A stretch of 64,000 nt of DNA from Maribellus sp. CM-23 (GTDB lineage Bacteria; Bacteroidota; Bacteroidia; Bacteroidales; Prolixibacteraceae): NCBI RefSeq assembly GCF_021354595.1, contig NZ_JADWYJ010000004.1, forward strand, positions 1 to 64,000, written 5' to 3'. This document shows, piece after piece, positions 55,325 to 63,824 of this stretch. The notes beneath the pieces were generated by a model, which was not told the DNA's origin, did not search any database, and saw only the letters and a program-made list of their open reading frames with translations. The position numbers were made by a program, and so were the translations under genes. Position 1 is the stretch's first letter, and each line of letters opens with the position of its first letter.

Positions 55325-56158
55325 GTGACCGGAAAACAAGCATACCAACCTGTAATTCATCAGTTTAACTCTGAAGTTGAAAATGGATTTTTACTGCTCG
55401 ATGAAACCAGCCGGGCTGAGGTAATAGCGTTTGTAAAATCGCAACAACACAACTCCGGGGCTTTTTCGAACCGTGCCGGAAATCCCGACTGGTATTATTC
55501 GCTGTTTGGAAGCTGGCTTTCGGTGGCCTTAAAGCTGGAGGAGCAGCAGAAAAATCTGGGGAAGTTTACATCCGCTGTTCAGCCAGGACCTGAAAAAGTA
55601 GTCGATAAATTTTCTTGCCTGCTGATCAACCGGATATTGGGAAACGATGTTAAAAAACCATCCCTTTTTAAGTTGATCGGATGGATTCGAAAGGGCGGGA
55701 GAAACCTGAATACAGCTTACCAGTTTTTTCTTTTTATGCTGAGTTTTGATGCGCTTTATGGAAAAAACCGGCTGGCTTATGGGGGAGTTCGGCTTTTTCT
55801 GAATTTTTACAAACCCACCGGAAACCTGCCGTGCAGTTTTTTTGCCTCCCTGCTTTTTGCCCGTTTCCTGACCGGAAAAAAACTGAGCGGGGAAGTAGCT
55901 GTTTTGATGGATTATTTTGAAAACGGAAAAGGGTTTAAAGTGTTCCGCGAGCAGGAAAATGCGGATTTGCTTTCGACCGCTGTGGCACTTTTTGTTCTGA
56001 AAAAAGTGGGCGCTGATCTTCGGCTGGTGATTCCCGATTGTTTGAATTTGGTGCAGGATAACTACGAAAAAGGAGCTTTTTTGTCGGGCGATGGTGATTC
56101 TTCCAAAGATTTGGAATATACTTTTTATGGATTGCTAACTTTGGGATTGCTTTCATAA
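55325..56158 (+). CDS. Small alpha/alpha-toroid (prenyltransferase/terpene-cyclase-like) protein
   Basis: 277 aa from GTG 55325, one base after the previous stop. Repeats typical of the prenyltransferase/cyclase toroid are seen at ~35 (VKSQQHNSGAFSN, with PDWYYSLFGSWLS after it) and at the end (LEYTFYGLLTLGLL). It has no DxDD acid motif and no evident zinc ligand set of protein prenyltransferases. It could be a partner subunit or an evolved half of the cyclase encoded 1 bp downstream. Its function is not recognised; the toroid assignment is moderate. Confidence 0.6.
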   Translation: MTGKQAYQPVIHQFNSEVENGFLLLDETSRAEVIAFVKSQQHNSGAFSNRAGNPDWYYSLFGSWLSVALKLEEQQKNLGKFTSAVQPGPEKVVDKFSCLLINRILGNDVKKPSLFKLIGWIRKGGRNLNTAYQFFLFMLSFDALYGKNRLAYGGVRLFLNFYKPTGNLPCSFFASLLFARFLTGKKLSGEVAVLMDYFENGKGFKVFREQENADLLSTAVALFVLKKVGADLRLVIPDCLNLVQDNYEKGAFLSGDGDSSKDLEYTFYGLLTLGLLS

Positions 56159-56159
56159 A

Positions 56160-57977
56160 ATGGACAAAAAGAAGATACATCATCAGCTAAATGAAGTAGG
56201 CCGGATGCTGGCCTCGAAACTCAACCCGGAGGGATATTGGGAAGGCCGGCTTTCTTCCAGTGCGCTGGGAGTGGCGGTGGCGGTGGCTGCCCTGCATTTT
56301 GACGATCCGCAAAAGAATTCGGATGCCATTCAGCGTGGAATCCGGTGGCTCCAGCAGAACATTAACAGCGATGGCAGTTACGGCGACACCCCGGAGAGTC
56401 CGGGAAATGTAAGCACAAGTTTGCTGGTTTATGCGGCGTTAAACCTTTATTCGGCAAAGAAAAAGGCGGTAAGGGAAACGCAGCAGAAAACTGCGGGCTA
56501 TTTGAAGGCCCTGAAGATTGATGTGAATTCTCCGCAAGTGGCTGAATTTATTTTGGAACACTATCAGAAGGACTATACGTTTTCGGTGCCGATCCTGGCG
56601 ATGTGCGGATTGTGTGGTGTGCCCGGAGAAGACGCGTTCCGGCATATCCCGCAACTTCCTTTTGAACTTTCTCTGTTGCCGCGGCCTTTTTATCGGTTGC
56701 TGAACCTGAGCGTGGTGAGTTACGCCATTCCTGCGCTGGTGGCAGTGGGGATTGTTATCTTCAAAAAGAAAAAATCCAATCGTTTCGGGCGCTTTGTCCG
56801 GCGATTTTCCATCCCAAGAGCGATGCGGATTTTGCACCGGATGTTACCCGAAAGTGGCGGTTTTTTGGAGGCCGTTCCTTTAACGGCTTTTGTTGCGCTG
56901 AGTTTGATCAATTCTGGTTTTGCCGATACCGAAGTGGTTCGGAAAGGCGTTCAGTTTTTAAAACGTACACAACGCGAAGACGGTGGCTGGCCCATCGATG
57001 TGGATCTTTCAACGTGGGTGACATCGCTTTCGGTAAAAGCTTTTCGCTCAAATTTAAGTGGCTTTCTGACCACCGATCAGGAAGACGATATTGCCGATCA
57101 TTTTAAACTGATCCAGAACGACCGGGTTCATCCGTTTAATGGCACTGCTCCCGGAGGCTGGGGCTGGACCAGTTTCTCGGGCTCGGTGCCTGATGGGGAC
57201 GACACGCCTGGGGTGATACTGGCATTGCTGAATCTTGAGCCCGAACGGCAGGTAAAAAATGAAATTCTGAACGGAGCCCGGTGGCTGAAGAAGCTGCAAA
57301 ACAGCGATGGCGGATTTCCGACTTTTTCGCGCGGATGGGGGAAACTGCCCTTTGATCAGAGTTGTTCCGATTTAACCGGACACTGTTTGCTGGCGGTATC
57401 CGCAGTGTTGGAAACCTATCGGGATGAAATAAGAAACAAGGATGTGCGTGCGTTGAAAACCATTTTTGAACGTGCCTTAAAATACCTGGAACATAAGCAA
57501 TCGGGAGATGGAAGCTGGGTGCCGCTTTGGTTTGGAAATCAGTCGGCAGGAGATCACTCCAATCCCGTGTACGGAACGGCGAAAGTGGTGACTTATTTAA
57601 AAGATGCCTTAACGCATAACTGGCATTCAGAAGCCGTCCAAAACAGGCTTAAGCGTTTGATTAAAAGCGGGCAGACTTTTTTGATGTCGGTGCAAAACGA
57701 AGACGGAAGCTGGGGTGGCGGAAAAAGTATTCCGGGGACCATTGAAGAAACTTCGCTGGCTATGTCTGCGCTTGTTTCAAAAGAAAATACAGCCGTTTGC
57801 ATGAACGGGCATCGCTGGCTTGAAACGTATATTCAGAAAAACGGGTTTAAACCTGCGCCTATCGGGCTTTATTTTGCCTCGCTTTGGTACGACGAAGCGT
57901 TGTATCCCGTAACTGCTTATCTGGAAGCGCTCAGCAGAACCTGTGAACAGTTCGCTGCTGAAACCGTTACAACCTGA
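56160..57977 (+). CDS. Class II terpene cyclase (squalene-hopene-cyclase-like)
   Basis: 605 aa, somewhat shorter than squalene-hopene cyclases (~630-720). QW-type repeats are visible: RWLQQNINSDGSYGD (~62), FLKRTQREDGGWP (~266), WLKKLQNSDGGFP (~375), HKQSGDGSWVP (~445) and SVQNEDGSWGG (~505). The protonating acid motif DxDDT is D345-G-D347-D348-T349, preceded by GGWGWTSFSG. A hydrophobic SVVSYAIPALVAVGIV (~184-199) could be the membrane-entry region. It should start cyclisation by protonating a double bond or epoxide of an isoprenoid. No squalene synthase is in the window, so the substrate may be the diphosphate made by the upstream fusion protein. Confidence 0.85.
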   Translation: MDKKKIHHQLNEVGRMLASKLNPEGYWEGRLSSSALGVAVAVAALHFDDPQKNSDAIQRGIRWLQQNINSDGSYGDTPESPGNVSTSLLVYAALNLYSAKKKAVRETQQKTAGYLKALKIDVNSPQVAEFILEHYQKDYTFSVPILAMCGLCGVPGEDAFRHIPQLPFELSLLPRPFYRLLNLSVVSYAIPALVAVGIVIFKKKKSNRFGRFVRRFSIPRAMRILHRMLPESGGFLEAVPLTAFVALSLINSGFADTEVVRKGVQFLKRTQREDGGWPIDVDLSTWVTSLSVKAFRSNLSGFLTTDQEDDIADHFKLIQNDRVHPFNGTAPGGWGWTSFSGSVPDGDDTPGVILALLNLEPERQVKNEILNGARWLKKLQNSDGGFPTFSRGWGKLPFDQSCSDLTGHCLLAVSAVLETYRDEIRNKDVRALKTIFERALKYLEHKQSGDGSWVPLWFGNQSAGDHSNPVYGTAKVVTYLKDALTHNWHSEAVQNRLKRLIKSGQTFLMSVQNEDGSWGGGKSIPGTIEETSLAMSALVSKENTAVCMNGHRWLETYIQKNGFKPAPIGLYFASLWYDEALYPVTAYLEALSRTCEQFAAETVTT

Positions 57978-57991
57978 AAGTTATAGAGGAG

Positions 57992-59497
57992 ATGAAAGAA
58001 CGGGCGGTTATAGCAGAAGCTGAAAGCATCGGATTCAGTACAAATCACAGAACCATTCTTCAGCCTGTCAGCTTGAAAATAAGAGTTGGAGAGGCCTTTG
58101 TAATTACCGGTGCTTCGGGGAGTGGAAAGACCACTTTGGCCCGGCTTCTTTCCGGTGATTTGCACCCGACGCATGGAGTGATACGCAGGAATGAAAGCAA
58201 GAGCGTGGTTTTTGTTTCGCAACAAGACCGCTTTATTGCATCTGCCGGTTTGCGCACGACGTATTACGGTCAGCGTTATGAAAGTGCCAATGAAGAGGGA
58301 ATTCCGACCGTGTACGAATTTATTACGCGTAGGGTACCCGGTCTTCAGGAAGAAGCGTTTGCCGAGGTTCTGGAGGAGCTTGAAATTGGGTATTTACGCG
58401 AGCGGCGCATATTGTCGTTGAGCAACGGCGAGCGAAAAAGAGTGCAGTTGGCAGTGGCTTTGTTGCAAAAGCCTGACTGGCTGATTTTAGACCAGCCTTT
58501 TGTTGGGCTGGATGTTCATGCACGGGAAACACTTTCCTCGATCCTGGAAAAACAGAAACAAAAAGGCTTGACCCTGCTTATTGTGAGTGATCCGGCGTTG
58601 ATCCCGGCGTTTACCGATTTCGTGGTGGAAATGAATGACGGGAAGACAAAACCGGCGGTATATGCAAAAGATTATGTGCATTTCAGTGAAACAAATCCAT
58701 TAGAAAACCATTTTAACCTGGATGTTTTAAGGGAATTATCGGAAGAAAAAAAGAGCTATCGGCAGGTGGTGCGCATGAAGAATGTGCGGGTTGCTTACGG
58801 TGGTAAAAAGGTGCTGGATGGGATTGACTGGAAAGTAAATACGGGTGATAGGTGGGTGTTGAGTGGGCATAACGGTGCGGGAAAAACTACACTGCTTAGC
58901 TTGATAACGGCGGACAATCCGCAAGGTTATTCCAACGATCTGGTTCTTTTTGACCGCCGGCGGGGAAGTGGCGAAACAGTGTGGGAGATAAAGAAGAAAA
59001 TTGGTTTTGTTTCGCCCGAATTGCATTTGTATTTTCTTCGGCACCGCGGAATTTATAAACCAGCTTCGGGAAGTGAGTTAAGCTACAATTCGATTACTTG
59101 CGCCGATGTGGTTTTGTCGGGTTTTAAAGATGAGGTTGGATTCAATACCACGTATTCGAAAGTACAACTGGCAAAGGCTCAAAAGTGGCTGGGAATGCTG
59201 GGAATGAAAAACCTCGAGAAAGCTTCTTTTTTACACGCTTCGTTGGGCGAGCAGCGAACCATTCTTTTGGCCCGGGCGCTGGTGAAATCTCCCGATCTGC
59301 TGATACTCGACGAGCCTTGCCAGGGACTTGATCCCGAACATACCGAGCGGTTTATCTACTTGCTTGATGAAATTTGCCGGAACGACCCGACCACCCTGAT
59401 TTATGTTACGCACCGAAAAGAGGAAATTCCGGGATGTGTGACCCATGCACTGGAACTGGAAAACGGGCAGATCAAAAGCCAGGGGAAAATTCTTTAA
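57992..59497 (+). CDS. Tandem ABC ATPase, ModF-like
   Basis: 501 aa with two nucleotide-binding domains. First: Walker A GASGSGKT (~40-47), signature LSNGERKR (~143), Walker B LILDQP (~165), where the catalytic Glu is Gln. Second: Walker A GHNGAGKT (~292-299), signature SLGEQRT, Walker B LILDEP with the normal Glu. The segment NDLVLFDRRRGSGETVW after the second Walker A is the pattern of E. coli ModF/PhrA. No permease or molybdate-binding protein is nearby. It lies 14 bp after the cyclase and is probably on the same transcript. Whether it belongs to that pathway is open. Confidence 0.88.
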   Translation: MKERAVIAEAESIGFSTNHRTILQPVSLKIRVGEAFVITGASGSGKTTLARLLSGDLHPTHGVIRRNESKSVVFVSQQDRFIASAGLRTTYYGQRYESANEEGIPTVYEFITRRVPGLQEEAFAEVLEELEIGYLRERRILSLSNGERKRVQLAVALLQKPDWLILDQPFVGLDVHARETLSSILEKQKQKGLTLLIVSDPALIPAFTDFVVEMNDGKTKPAVYAKDYVHFSETNPLENHFNLDVLRELSEEKKSYRQVVRMKNVRVAYGGKKVLDGIDWKVNTGDRWVLSGHNGAGKTTLLSLITADNPQGYSNDLVLFDRRRGSGETVWEIKKKIGFVSPELHLYFLRHRGIYKPASGSELSYNSITCADVVLSGFKDEVGFNTTYSKVQLAKAQKWLGMLGMKNLEKASFLHASLGEQRTILLARALVKSPDLLILDEPCQGLDPEHTERFIYLLDEICRNDPTTLIYVTHRKEEIPGCVTHALELENGQIKSQGKIL

Positions 59498-59534
59498 CCC
59501 GGATATCTCATTTTGTTTCGCTTTCCTTCTGAAA

Positions 59535-60632
59535 TCAGGTATTTGCAGTAGAAATTTCTTCTCCCTCTGTCGTCAGGTAGGTTTTGGCCAGGTTCGCGGT
59601 TAAGCACGAATGCACGGGAATGACTTCCATTAAATCGCCCACATTGATCTCCCGGAGATTGGTGGGTGTCATTTTGATGACGCCGTGCTCCTGCGACAGC
59701 CTGGATAAATAGTTGTTGGTATCGAGGAGTTGCTTTTCTCCGTCTTTTTCAATTACGATCCTGCCATAGAGCGGCTTACCGTCTGTGTTGAGAATACTTT
59801 CTTTGGCGAAATGAACCGCGCCTCCGTAAATCACCACTTCATTTCGGGAAACGTGTTTGGCCACTACGGGGCAAACCATCCGAACGGCAATGTCTTTCAT
59901 GGAACAGGCGCCCAGGCTTTGCTGCATCAGGTCGTAAAAGACAAAATTCCCGGGACGAAGCTCATCAACTCCGCCAAAATTATTGCAAATGCTTGCCGAA
60001 GGGGTGTCTCCCATGCTAATCTCCACATTGGGGAACCGTCGCTTGTAGGCGGCTTTCAAACTTCTCAGTTTCAGGAGCGCATCAAACTGACGGCTAAATA
60101 TTTCGTTGGTCGAACGTGCTTCGTAGGTGTGCCCCGTATGTGTCAGAAATCCTTTAAACGTTATTTTCGGGTTGGTGGCAATAATCTCGAGAATGGAATC
60201 AATGAGTCCTGTTCGGGTCGAAGGAATTCCGGTACGGTTATATCCTGTATCTATTTTTAGGTACACGCCGATCGGGGCCTTGGCCTGGCTTGACAGTATT
60301 TCTGCTGCCTCGCGGTTTTCAAGCAACACATTTAGCTTTACCGAAGCGGCCAGGCGGTTAATGTTGCCCATTTCCAGGATATTCAGCGAAAACGCGATGG
60401 TGATATCGTCCCATCCGTTCATGGCAAAATATTCGGCCATGCTGACCGACGAGACGGTGATGGCATCTACTCCAAACAGGCGAAACCATTCGCCAATCTT
60501 TGCTGATTGATGGGTTTTAAAATGAGGTCTGAAACGCAGGTTGTGCGCTTTGGCTTTTTCAGCCATTTTCTCAATATTCTGCAGACAAACTTCTTTGTCG
60601 ATAACAAAAGTGGGTCTGATAATTTCAATCAT
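59535..60632 (-). CDS. D-threonine aldolase/D-serine dehydratase-like PLP enzyme (DSD1 family)
   Basis: 365 aa, alanine-racemase-type (fold III) PLP enzyme. The PLP Lys is K39 in LRFRPHFKTHQS. The C-terminal metal-binding domain has VVIYGGAVHFAKES and IPVHSCLTANLAKTYL (His and Cys as likely Zn ligands), features of D-threonine aldolases and eukaryote-type D-serine dehydratases. It probably breaks down a D-amino acid or a beta-hydroxy amino acid in the cytosol. It overlaps pncB by ATGA (60629-60632) and is its downstream partner. Confidence 0.87.
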   Translation of the reverse strand: MIEIIRPTFVIDKEVCLQNIEKMAEKAKAHNLRFRPHFKTHQSAKIGEWFRLFGVDAITVSSVSMAEYFAMNGWDDITIAFSLNILEMGNINRLAASVKLNVLLENREAAEILSSQAKAPIGVYLKIDTGYNRTGIPSTRTGLIDSILEIIATNPKITFKGFLTHTGHTYEARSTNEIFSRQFDALLKLRSLKAAYKRRFPNVEISMGDTPSASICNNFGGVDELRPGNFVFYDLMQQSLGACSMKDIAVRMVCPVVAKHVSRNEVVIYGGAVHFAKESILNTDGKPLYGRIVIEKDGEKQLLDTNNYLSRLSQEHGVIKMTPTNLREINVGDLMEVIPVHSCLTANLAKTYLTTEGEEISTANT

Positions 60633-62065
60633 TTATTCTCGCGGTGTAATGTTTTTAGTTTAGTTGTGAGTGCGTTACGGGCACTCATCAGTTTTTCGGA
60701 TATTCCAACCTTGTAAATATGAGGGCTTATAAATCGTTTGTGTTCTTCGGGCAGCTGTTGTGATCGTTGTTCGAGGAAGCGGTAAATTTCCTGCGGGCTT
60801 TTTCGGGGGATCAAAACCTCTCCTTCCGAGAAAACAAGCTCTAGCAGGGATTCTTTTTGATGGCCGGCAACATCGGTGTTTTTTTCCGGATAAACGCGGT
60901 GATAAATTTTAGGTAGGTTGTCCGGATCCTCTTCCTCCAGTATAATTCCGTCGCGAAAGAAATTGCCTTCTTCATCCAGGTAACGAATCACCTGTTTTCT
61001 ACCCGGGAGTGTTATTTTTTCGGTATTCTCCGAGAATTTCATTTTTAGTTCGCTGTCAATGGCCGAAAGTTTGTACACTCCGTCCAGGGCCGCATTGTCT
61101 TTCCCGGTGATAAGCTCGGTTCCGATTCCGAATCCGTCGATTGCAGCGTTCTGGTCGCGCAAAAGTGTCTTGATTACGTATTCGTTCAGCTGGTTGGAGG
61201 CAATGATCTGAACATCGTCAAGACCCGCCGCGTCCAGCATCTTTCGGGCTTTTTTACTCAGGTAAGCAAGGTCGCCGCTGTCGAGCCGGATTGCCTTTAA
61301 GCGTGTTCCTTCCGCTTTCATTTCGTGTCCTACGGTGATGGCATTCGGAACCCCGGAGTGTAAGGTGTCGTAGGTGTCGACCAGCAAAACCGTATTGTCG
61401 GGATGTGTTTTGGCATACGAACGGAAAGCTTCCAATTCGTTGTCGAAGCTTTGTACCCAGCTGTGCGCCATGGTGCCGCTTACCGGAATATTAAAAAGTT
61501 TAGCTGCCAGTACATTCGATGTAGAACTGGCCCCGCCGATAACCGCAGCCCGGCTGGCATGTATGGAGCCAAGTCCTTGGGCGCGTCTCAAACCAAAATC
61601 GGCAAACAGTCTTTCGCCTGCAATAAGTTTGATCCGGAAAGCCTTTGTGGCAATCAGCGACTCAAAATTCAGGATATTGAGCAACAGGCTTTCGATCAGC
61701 TGGCATTCGATGATGTTTCCTTCAACTCTTACCAGTGGTTCGTTCGGAAAAACAATTTCTCCTTCTTTTACACTGAACAGGCGCCCTTTAAAACGAAAAT
61801 CGCGCAGGTAGTCCAGAAAAGCAGTTTCAAAACCCTGAGTGCTTAAATATTCGATGTCAGATTCCGAAAAAGTAAAATCGCCCAGCATATCGAGCAAATC
61901 CTGAAGCCCGGCAAAAACCGTAAATCCACCTTTGTAAGGATTGGTGCGGTAATAATAGTCGAAACAAACCTGTTGATTTTGTTTGTGGCAGGAGAGATAC
62001 CCCTGAGCCATTGTCAGTTCATAGAAATCGGTGTAAAGTCCCAGTTTTTGATCACTCAATTGCAT
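60629..62065 (-). CDS. pncB: Nicotinate phosphoribosyltransferase
   Basis: 478 aa. Motifs: YTDFYELTMAQGYL at the start, FADFGLRRAQG (~155), GTMAHSWVQSF with the catalytic His, VDTYDTLHSGVPNA and IRLDSGDLAYLS, then FGIGTELITGKDNAALDGVYKL. It makes nicotinate mononucleotide from nicotinate and PRPP in NAD salvage. Its stop overlaps the start of the D-amino-acid enzyme gene, so the pair is coupled. Upstream lies a hairpin region. Confidence 0.95.
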   Translation of the reverse strand: MQLSDQKLGLYTDFYELTMAQGYLSCHKQNQQVCFDYYYRTNPYKGGFTVFAGLQDLLDMLGDFTFSESDIEYLSTQGFETAFLDYLRDFRFKGRLFSVKEGEIVFPNEPLVRVEGNIIECQLIESLLLNILNFESLIATKAFRIKLIAGERLFADFGLRRAQGLGSIHASRAAVIGGASSTSNVLAAKLFNIPVSGTMAHSWVQSFDNELEAFRSYAKTHPDNTVLLVDTYDTLHSGVPNAITVGHEMKAEGTRLKAIRLDSGDLAYLSKKARKMLDAAGLDDVQIIASNQLNEYVIKTLLRDQNAAIDGFGIGTELITGKDNAALDGVYKLSAIDSELKMKFSENTEKITLPGRKQVIRYLDEEGNFFRDGIILEEEDPDNLPKIYHRVYPEKNTDVAGHQKESLLELVFSEGEVLIPRKSPQEIYRFLEQRSQQLPEEHKRFISPHIYKVGISEKLMSARNALTTKLKTLHRENK

Positions 62066-62158
62066 TTTCCCCCGAATTATAGCAGTGCATTAAATATAAA
62101 CAAGAAATTCTGTAATAAAAACAGAACGGGGAGTATTAGCTTTTATTTGAAGGAAAAT

Positions 62159-62200
62159 GTTAACGAAAGAGAAAAACGGAATCAATGTGGTTTCGTTAAC
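62159..62200. repeat. 10-bp perfect inverted repeat upstream of pncB
   Basis: GTTAACGAAA (62159-62168) and TTTCGTTAAC (62191-62200) with a 22-bp spacer, 94 to 135 bp upstream of the pncB start. It could be an operator or an RNA hairpin. Confidence 0.6.
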
Positions 62201-62209
62201 GCTGACAGA

Positions 62210-62225
62210 CTTCGACTCTGCTCAG
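62210..62225 (+). repeat. CTTCGACTYYGCTCAG repeat core, second copy
   Basis: Differs from 42901-42916 at two of 16 positions. It is flanked by CAGACT/AGTCTG, so it also forms a small hairpin. Confidence 0.6.
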
Positions 62226-62316
62226 TCTGACAATCACCCAGAGCCAGGTTGAAGGGTGGATTATTTTCAGTTTGTTTCATTATCTTTTTAATGGAACGAC
62301 ATTGAAACAGGCGCAT

Positions 62317-62350
62317 AAAAAAAACGTTCCAACGCAAAGCGAAGGAACGT
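62317..62350 (-). terminator. Terminator of purA
   Basis: Minus strand: ACGTTCC paired with GGAACGT around a loop containing CTTCGCTTTGCGTT, followed by eight T residues, 31 bp past the purA stop. Confidence 0.88.
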
Positions 62351-62380
62351 CTTCTGTATTTTATAAAAATCTTCTGCTGA

Positions 62381-63655
62381 TTATTGTTCCATGATGATGG
62401 TTTGCTCGCGGTTCGGACCCACTGAGGTAATAGTAACCGGAACGCCCATTTCATCTTCAATAAAGTTGATGTAGTTGTTCAATTCTTCCGGGAATTCATT
62501 CTGATCTTTAATTTTGGTAAGATCAGCTTGCCAGCCGGGTAATTCTACATAAACAGGTTTTACGGTGTCGTTCAGTTCGAAGGGGAATTGCTCTACCACT
62601 TCTCCGTCGATTTCATAACCCACACAAACTTTTATGGTTTCGAAATCATCCAACACGTCGGCTTTCATCATGATCAGTTCGGTTACGCCATTCAGCATTA
62701 CCGAATATTTGAGGGCTACCAGGTCGAGCCAGCCGCAACGGCGCGGACGACCGGTGGTTGAGCCAAACTCGTGGCCGGCGTTGCGCATTTTGTCGCCCGT
62801 TTCATCCATCAGTTCGGTAGGGAAGGGGCCCATTCCAACGCGTGTGCAATAGGCTTTGAAAATGCCAAATACTTTGCCGATGGTTTGCGGTGCAATGCCA
62901 AGCCCGGTACAAGCTCCGGCACAAATGGTGTTAGAGCTGGTTACAAAAGGATAGGAGCCAAAATCAATGTCGAGCAGGGTTCCCTGTGCGCCTTCTGCTA
63001 AAACAGATTTCCCTTCTTTCAGGGCATCGTTGATCATGTGCTCGGTATCTACAATGTGGAACGACTTTAATAGCTCAACGCCTTCAAACCAGTCTTTTTC
63101 ACAGTCGTTCAGCATTTGTTCGTAATCGAATTTAAAGAACTCGGTCAGCATTACTTTGTGGTTGTCTACCCGTGCTGTGTACTTTTCGTCAAAGTTGTGC
63201 AACAGGTCACCCACGCGTAATCCGTCGCGGCCTATTTTGTCTTTGTAAGTTGGGCCAATTCCTTTTAAGGTCGATCCGATTTTAGTATCGCCTTTTTGTT
63301 GTTCCGAAGCTGCATCCAGAATTCGGTGAGTAGGCAAAATCATGTGTGCCTTTTTCGAGATGTAAAGGTTCTCGGAGATATCAACGCCAATTTTGTCGAG
63401 CGATTCAATTTCTTTTTTGAAAACCACCGGATCGATTACCACGCCGTTTCCGATAATGTTGATCTTGTTTTCACGGAAAATGCCAGAAGGAATGGTATGA
63501 AGCACATGTTTGATGTTGTTGAATTCAAGTGTGTGACCTGCGTTTGGACCACCCTGGAACCTGGATATAACATCGTACTTTGGAGTGAGTACATCCACAA
63601 TTTTTCCTTTTCCTTCGTCTCCCCACTGGAGGCCCAGCAAAACATCTACCTTCAT
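62381..63655 (-). CDS. purA: Adenylosuccinate synthetase
   Basis: 424 aa, normal for PurA. Motifs: LGLQWGDEGKGKIVDVL (GTP loop with catalytic Asp), GGPNAGHTLEF (catalytic His), STLKGIGPTYKDK, VLAEGAQGTLLDIDFGSYPFV and TTGRPRRCGWLDLVAL. It joins IMP and Asp using GTP, the first committed step to AMP. It works downstream of PurH, encoded at 9.3 kb. An 11-bp inverted repeat lies 29 bp upstream of its start. Single-gene unit with its own terminator. Confidence 0.98.
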   Translation of the reverse strand: MKVDVLLGLQWGDEGKGKIVDVLTPKYDVISRFQGGPNAGHTLEFNNIKHVLHTIPSGIFRENKINIIGNGVVIDPVVFKKEIESLDKIGVDISENLYISKKAHMILPTHRILDAASEQQKGDTKIGSTLKGIGPTYKDKIGRDGLRVGDLLHNFDEKYTARVDNHKVMLTEFFKFDYEQMLNDCEKDWFEGVELLKSFHIVDTEHMINDALKEGKSVLAEGAQGTLLDIDFGSYPFVTSSNTICAGACTGLGIAPQTIGKVFGIFKAYCTRVGMGPFPTELMDETGDKMRNAGHEFGSTTGRPRRCGWLDLVALKYSVMLNGVTELIMMKADVLDDFETIKVCVGYEIDGEVVEQFPFELNDTVKPVYVELPGWQADLTKIKDQNEFPEELNNYINFIEDEMGVPVTITSVGPNREQTIIMEQ

Positions 63656-63683
63656 GATTTTGATTTTTATTTTACATACAAAA

Positions 63684-63719
63684 CCGTGAAAATTAATCTT
63701 TGACGACGAATTTTCACGG
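63684..63719 (-). promoter_or_regulatory. Inverted repeat in the purA leader
   Basis: CCGTGAAAATT (63684-63694) and AATTTTCACGG (63709-63719), a perfect 11-bp inverted repeat with a 14-bp spacer, 29 bp upstream of the purA start. On the transcript it would form a stable hairpin. No T run follows, so it is not a plain terminator. A TACTTTTA element lies upstream near 63737-63744 as a possible -7 site. Confidence 0.6.
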
Positions 63720-63766
63720 CTTTCGATTTAAGCATTTAAAAGTAGTAATAATTTTATTTGCACACA

Positions 63767-63792
63767 TAAAAAAATCCTTCGCATAGAAGGAT
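63767..63792 (-). terminator. Terminator of the Fur-family gene
   Basis: Minus strand: ATCCTTC-TATGC-GAAGGAT stem-loop followed by seven T residues, 33 bp after the Fur-like stop codon. Confidence 0.88.
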
Positions 63793-63824
63793 CTTAATAT
63801 TTTTTAATGAAGCGGTAACTTCAC

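Larger units (their letters stand above)
62066..62380. other. Intergenic region between pncB and purA
   Basis: 315 bp without a gene. It holds a 10-bp inverted repeat (62159-62200), a CTTCGACT-type repeat core (62210-62225) and the purA terminator (62317-62350). The pncB promoter should also be here, but no clear TAnnTTTG was found. Confidence 0.6.

Noticed and set aside
57992..59497. Molybdate uptake locus
   Set aside because: No ModA, ModB or ModC-type permease components are nearby; ModF-like resemblance alone does not show molybdate transport.
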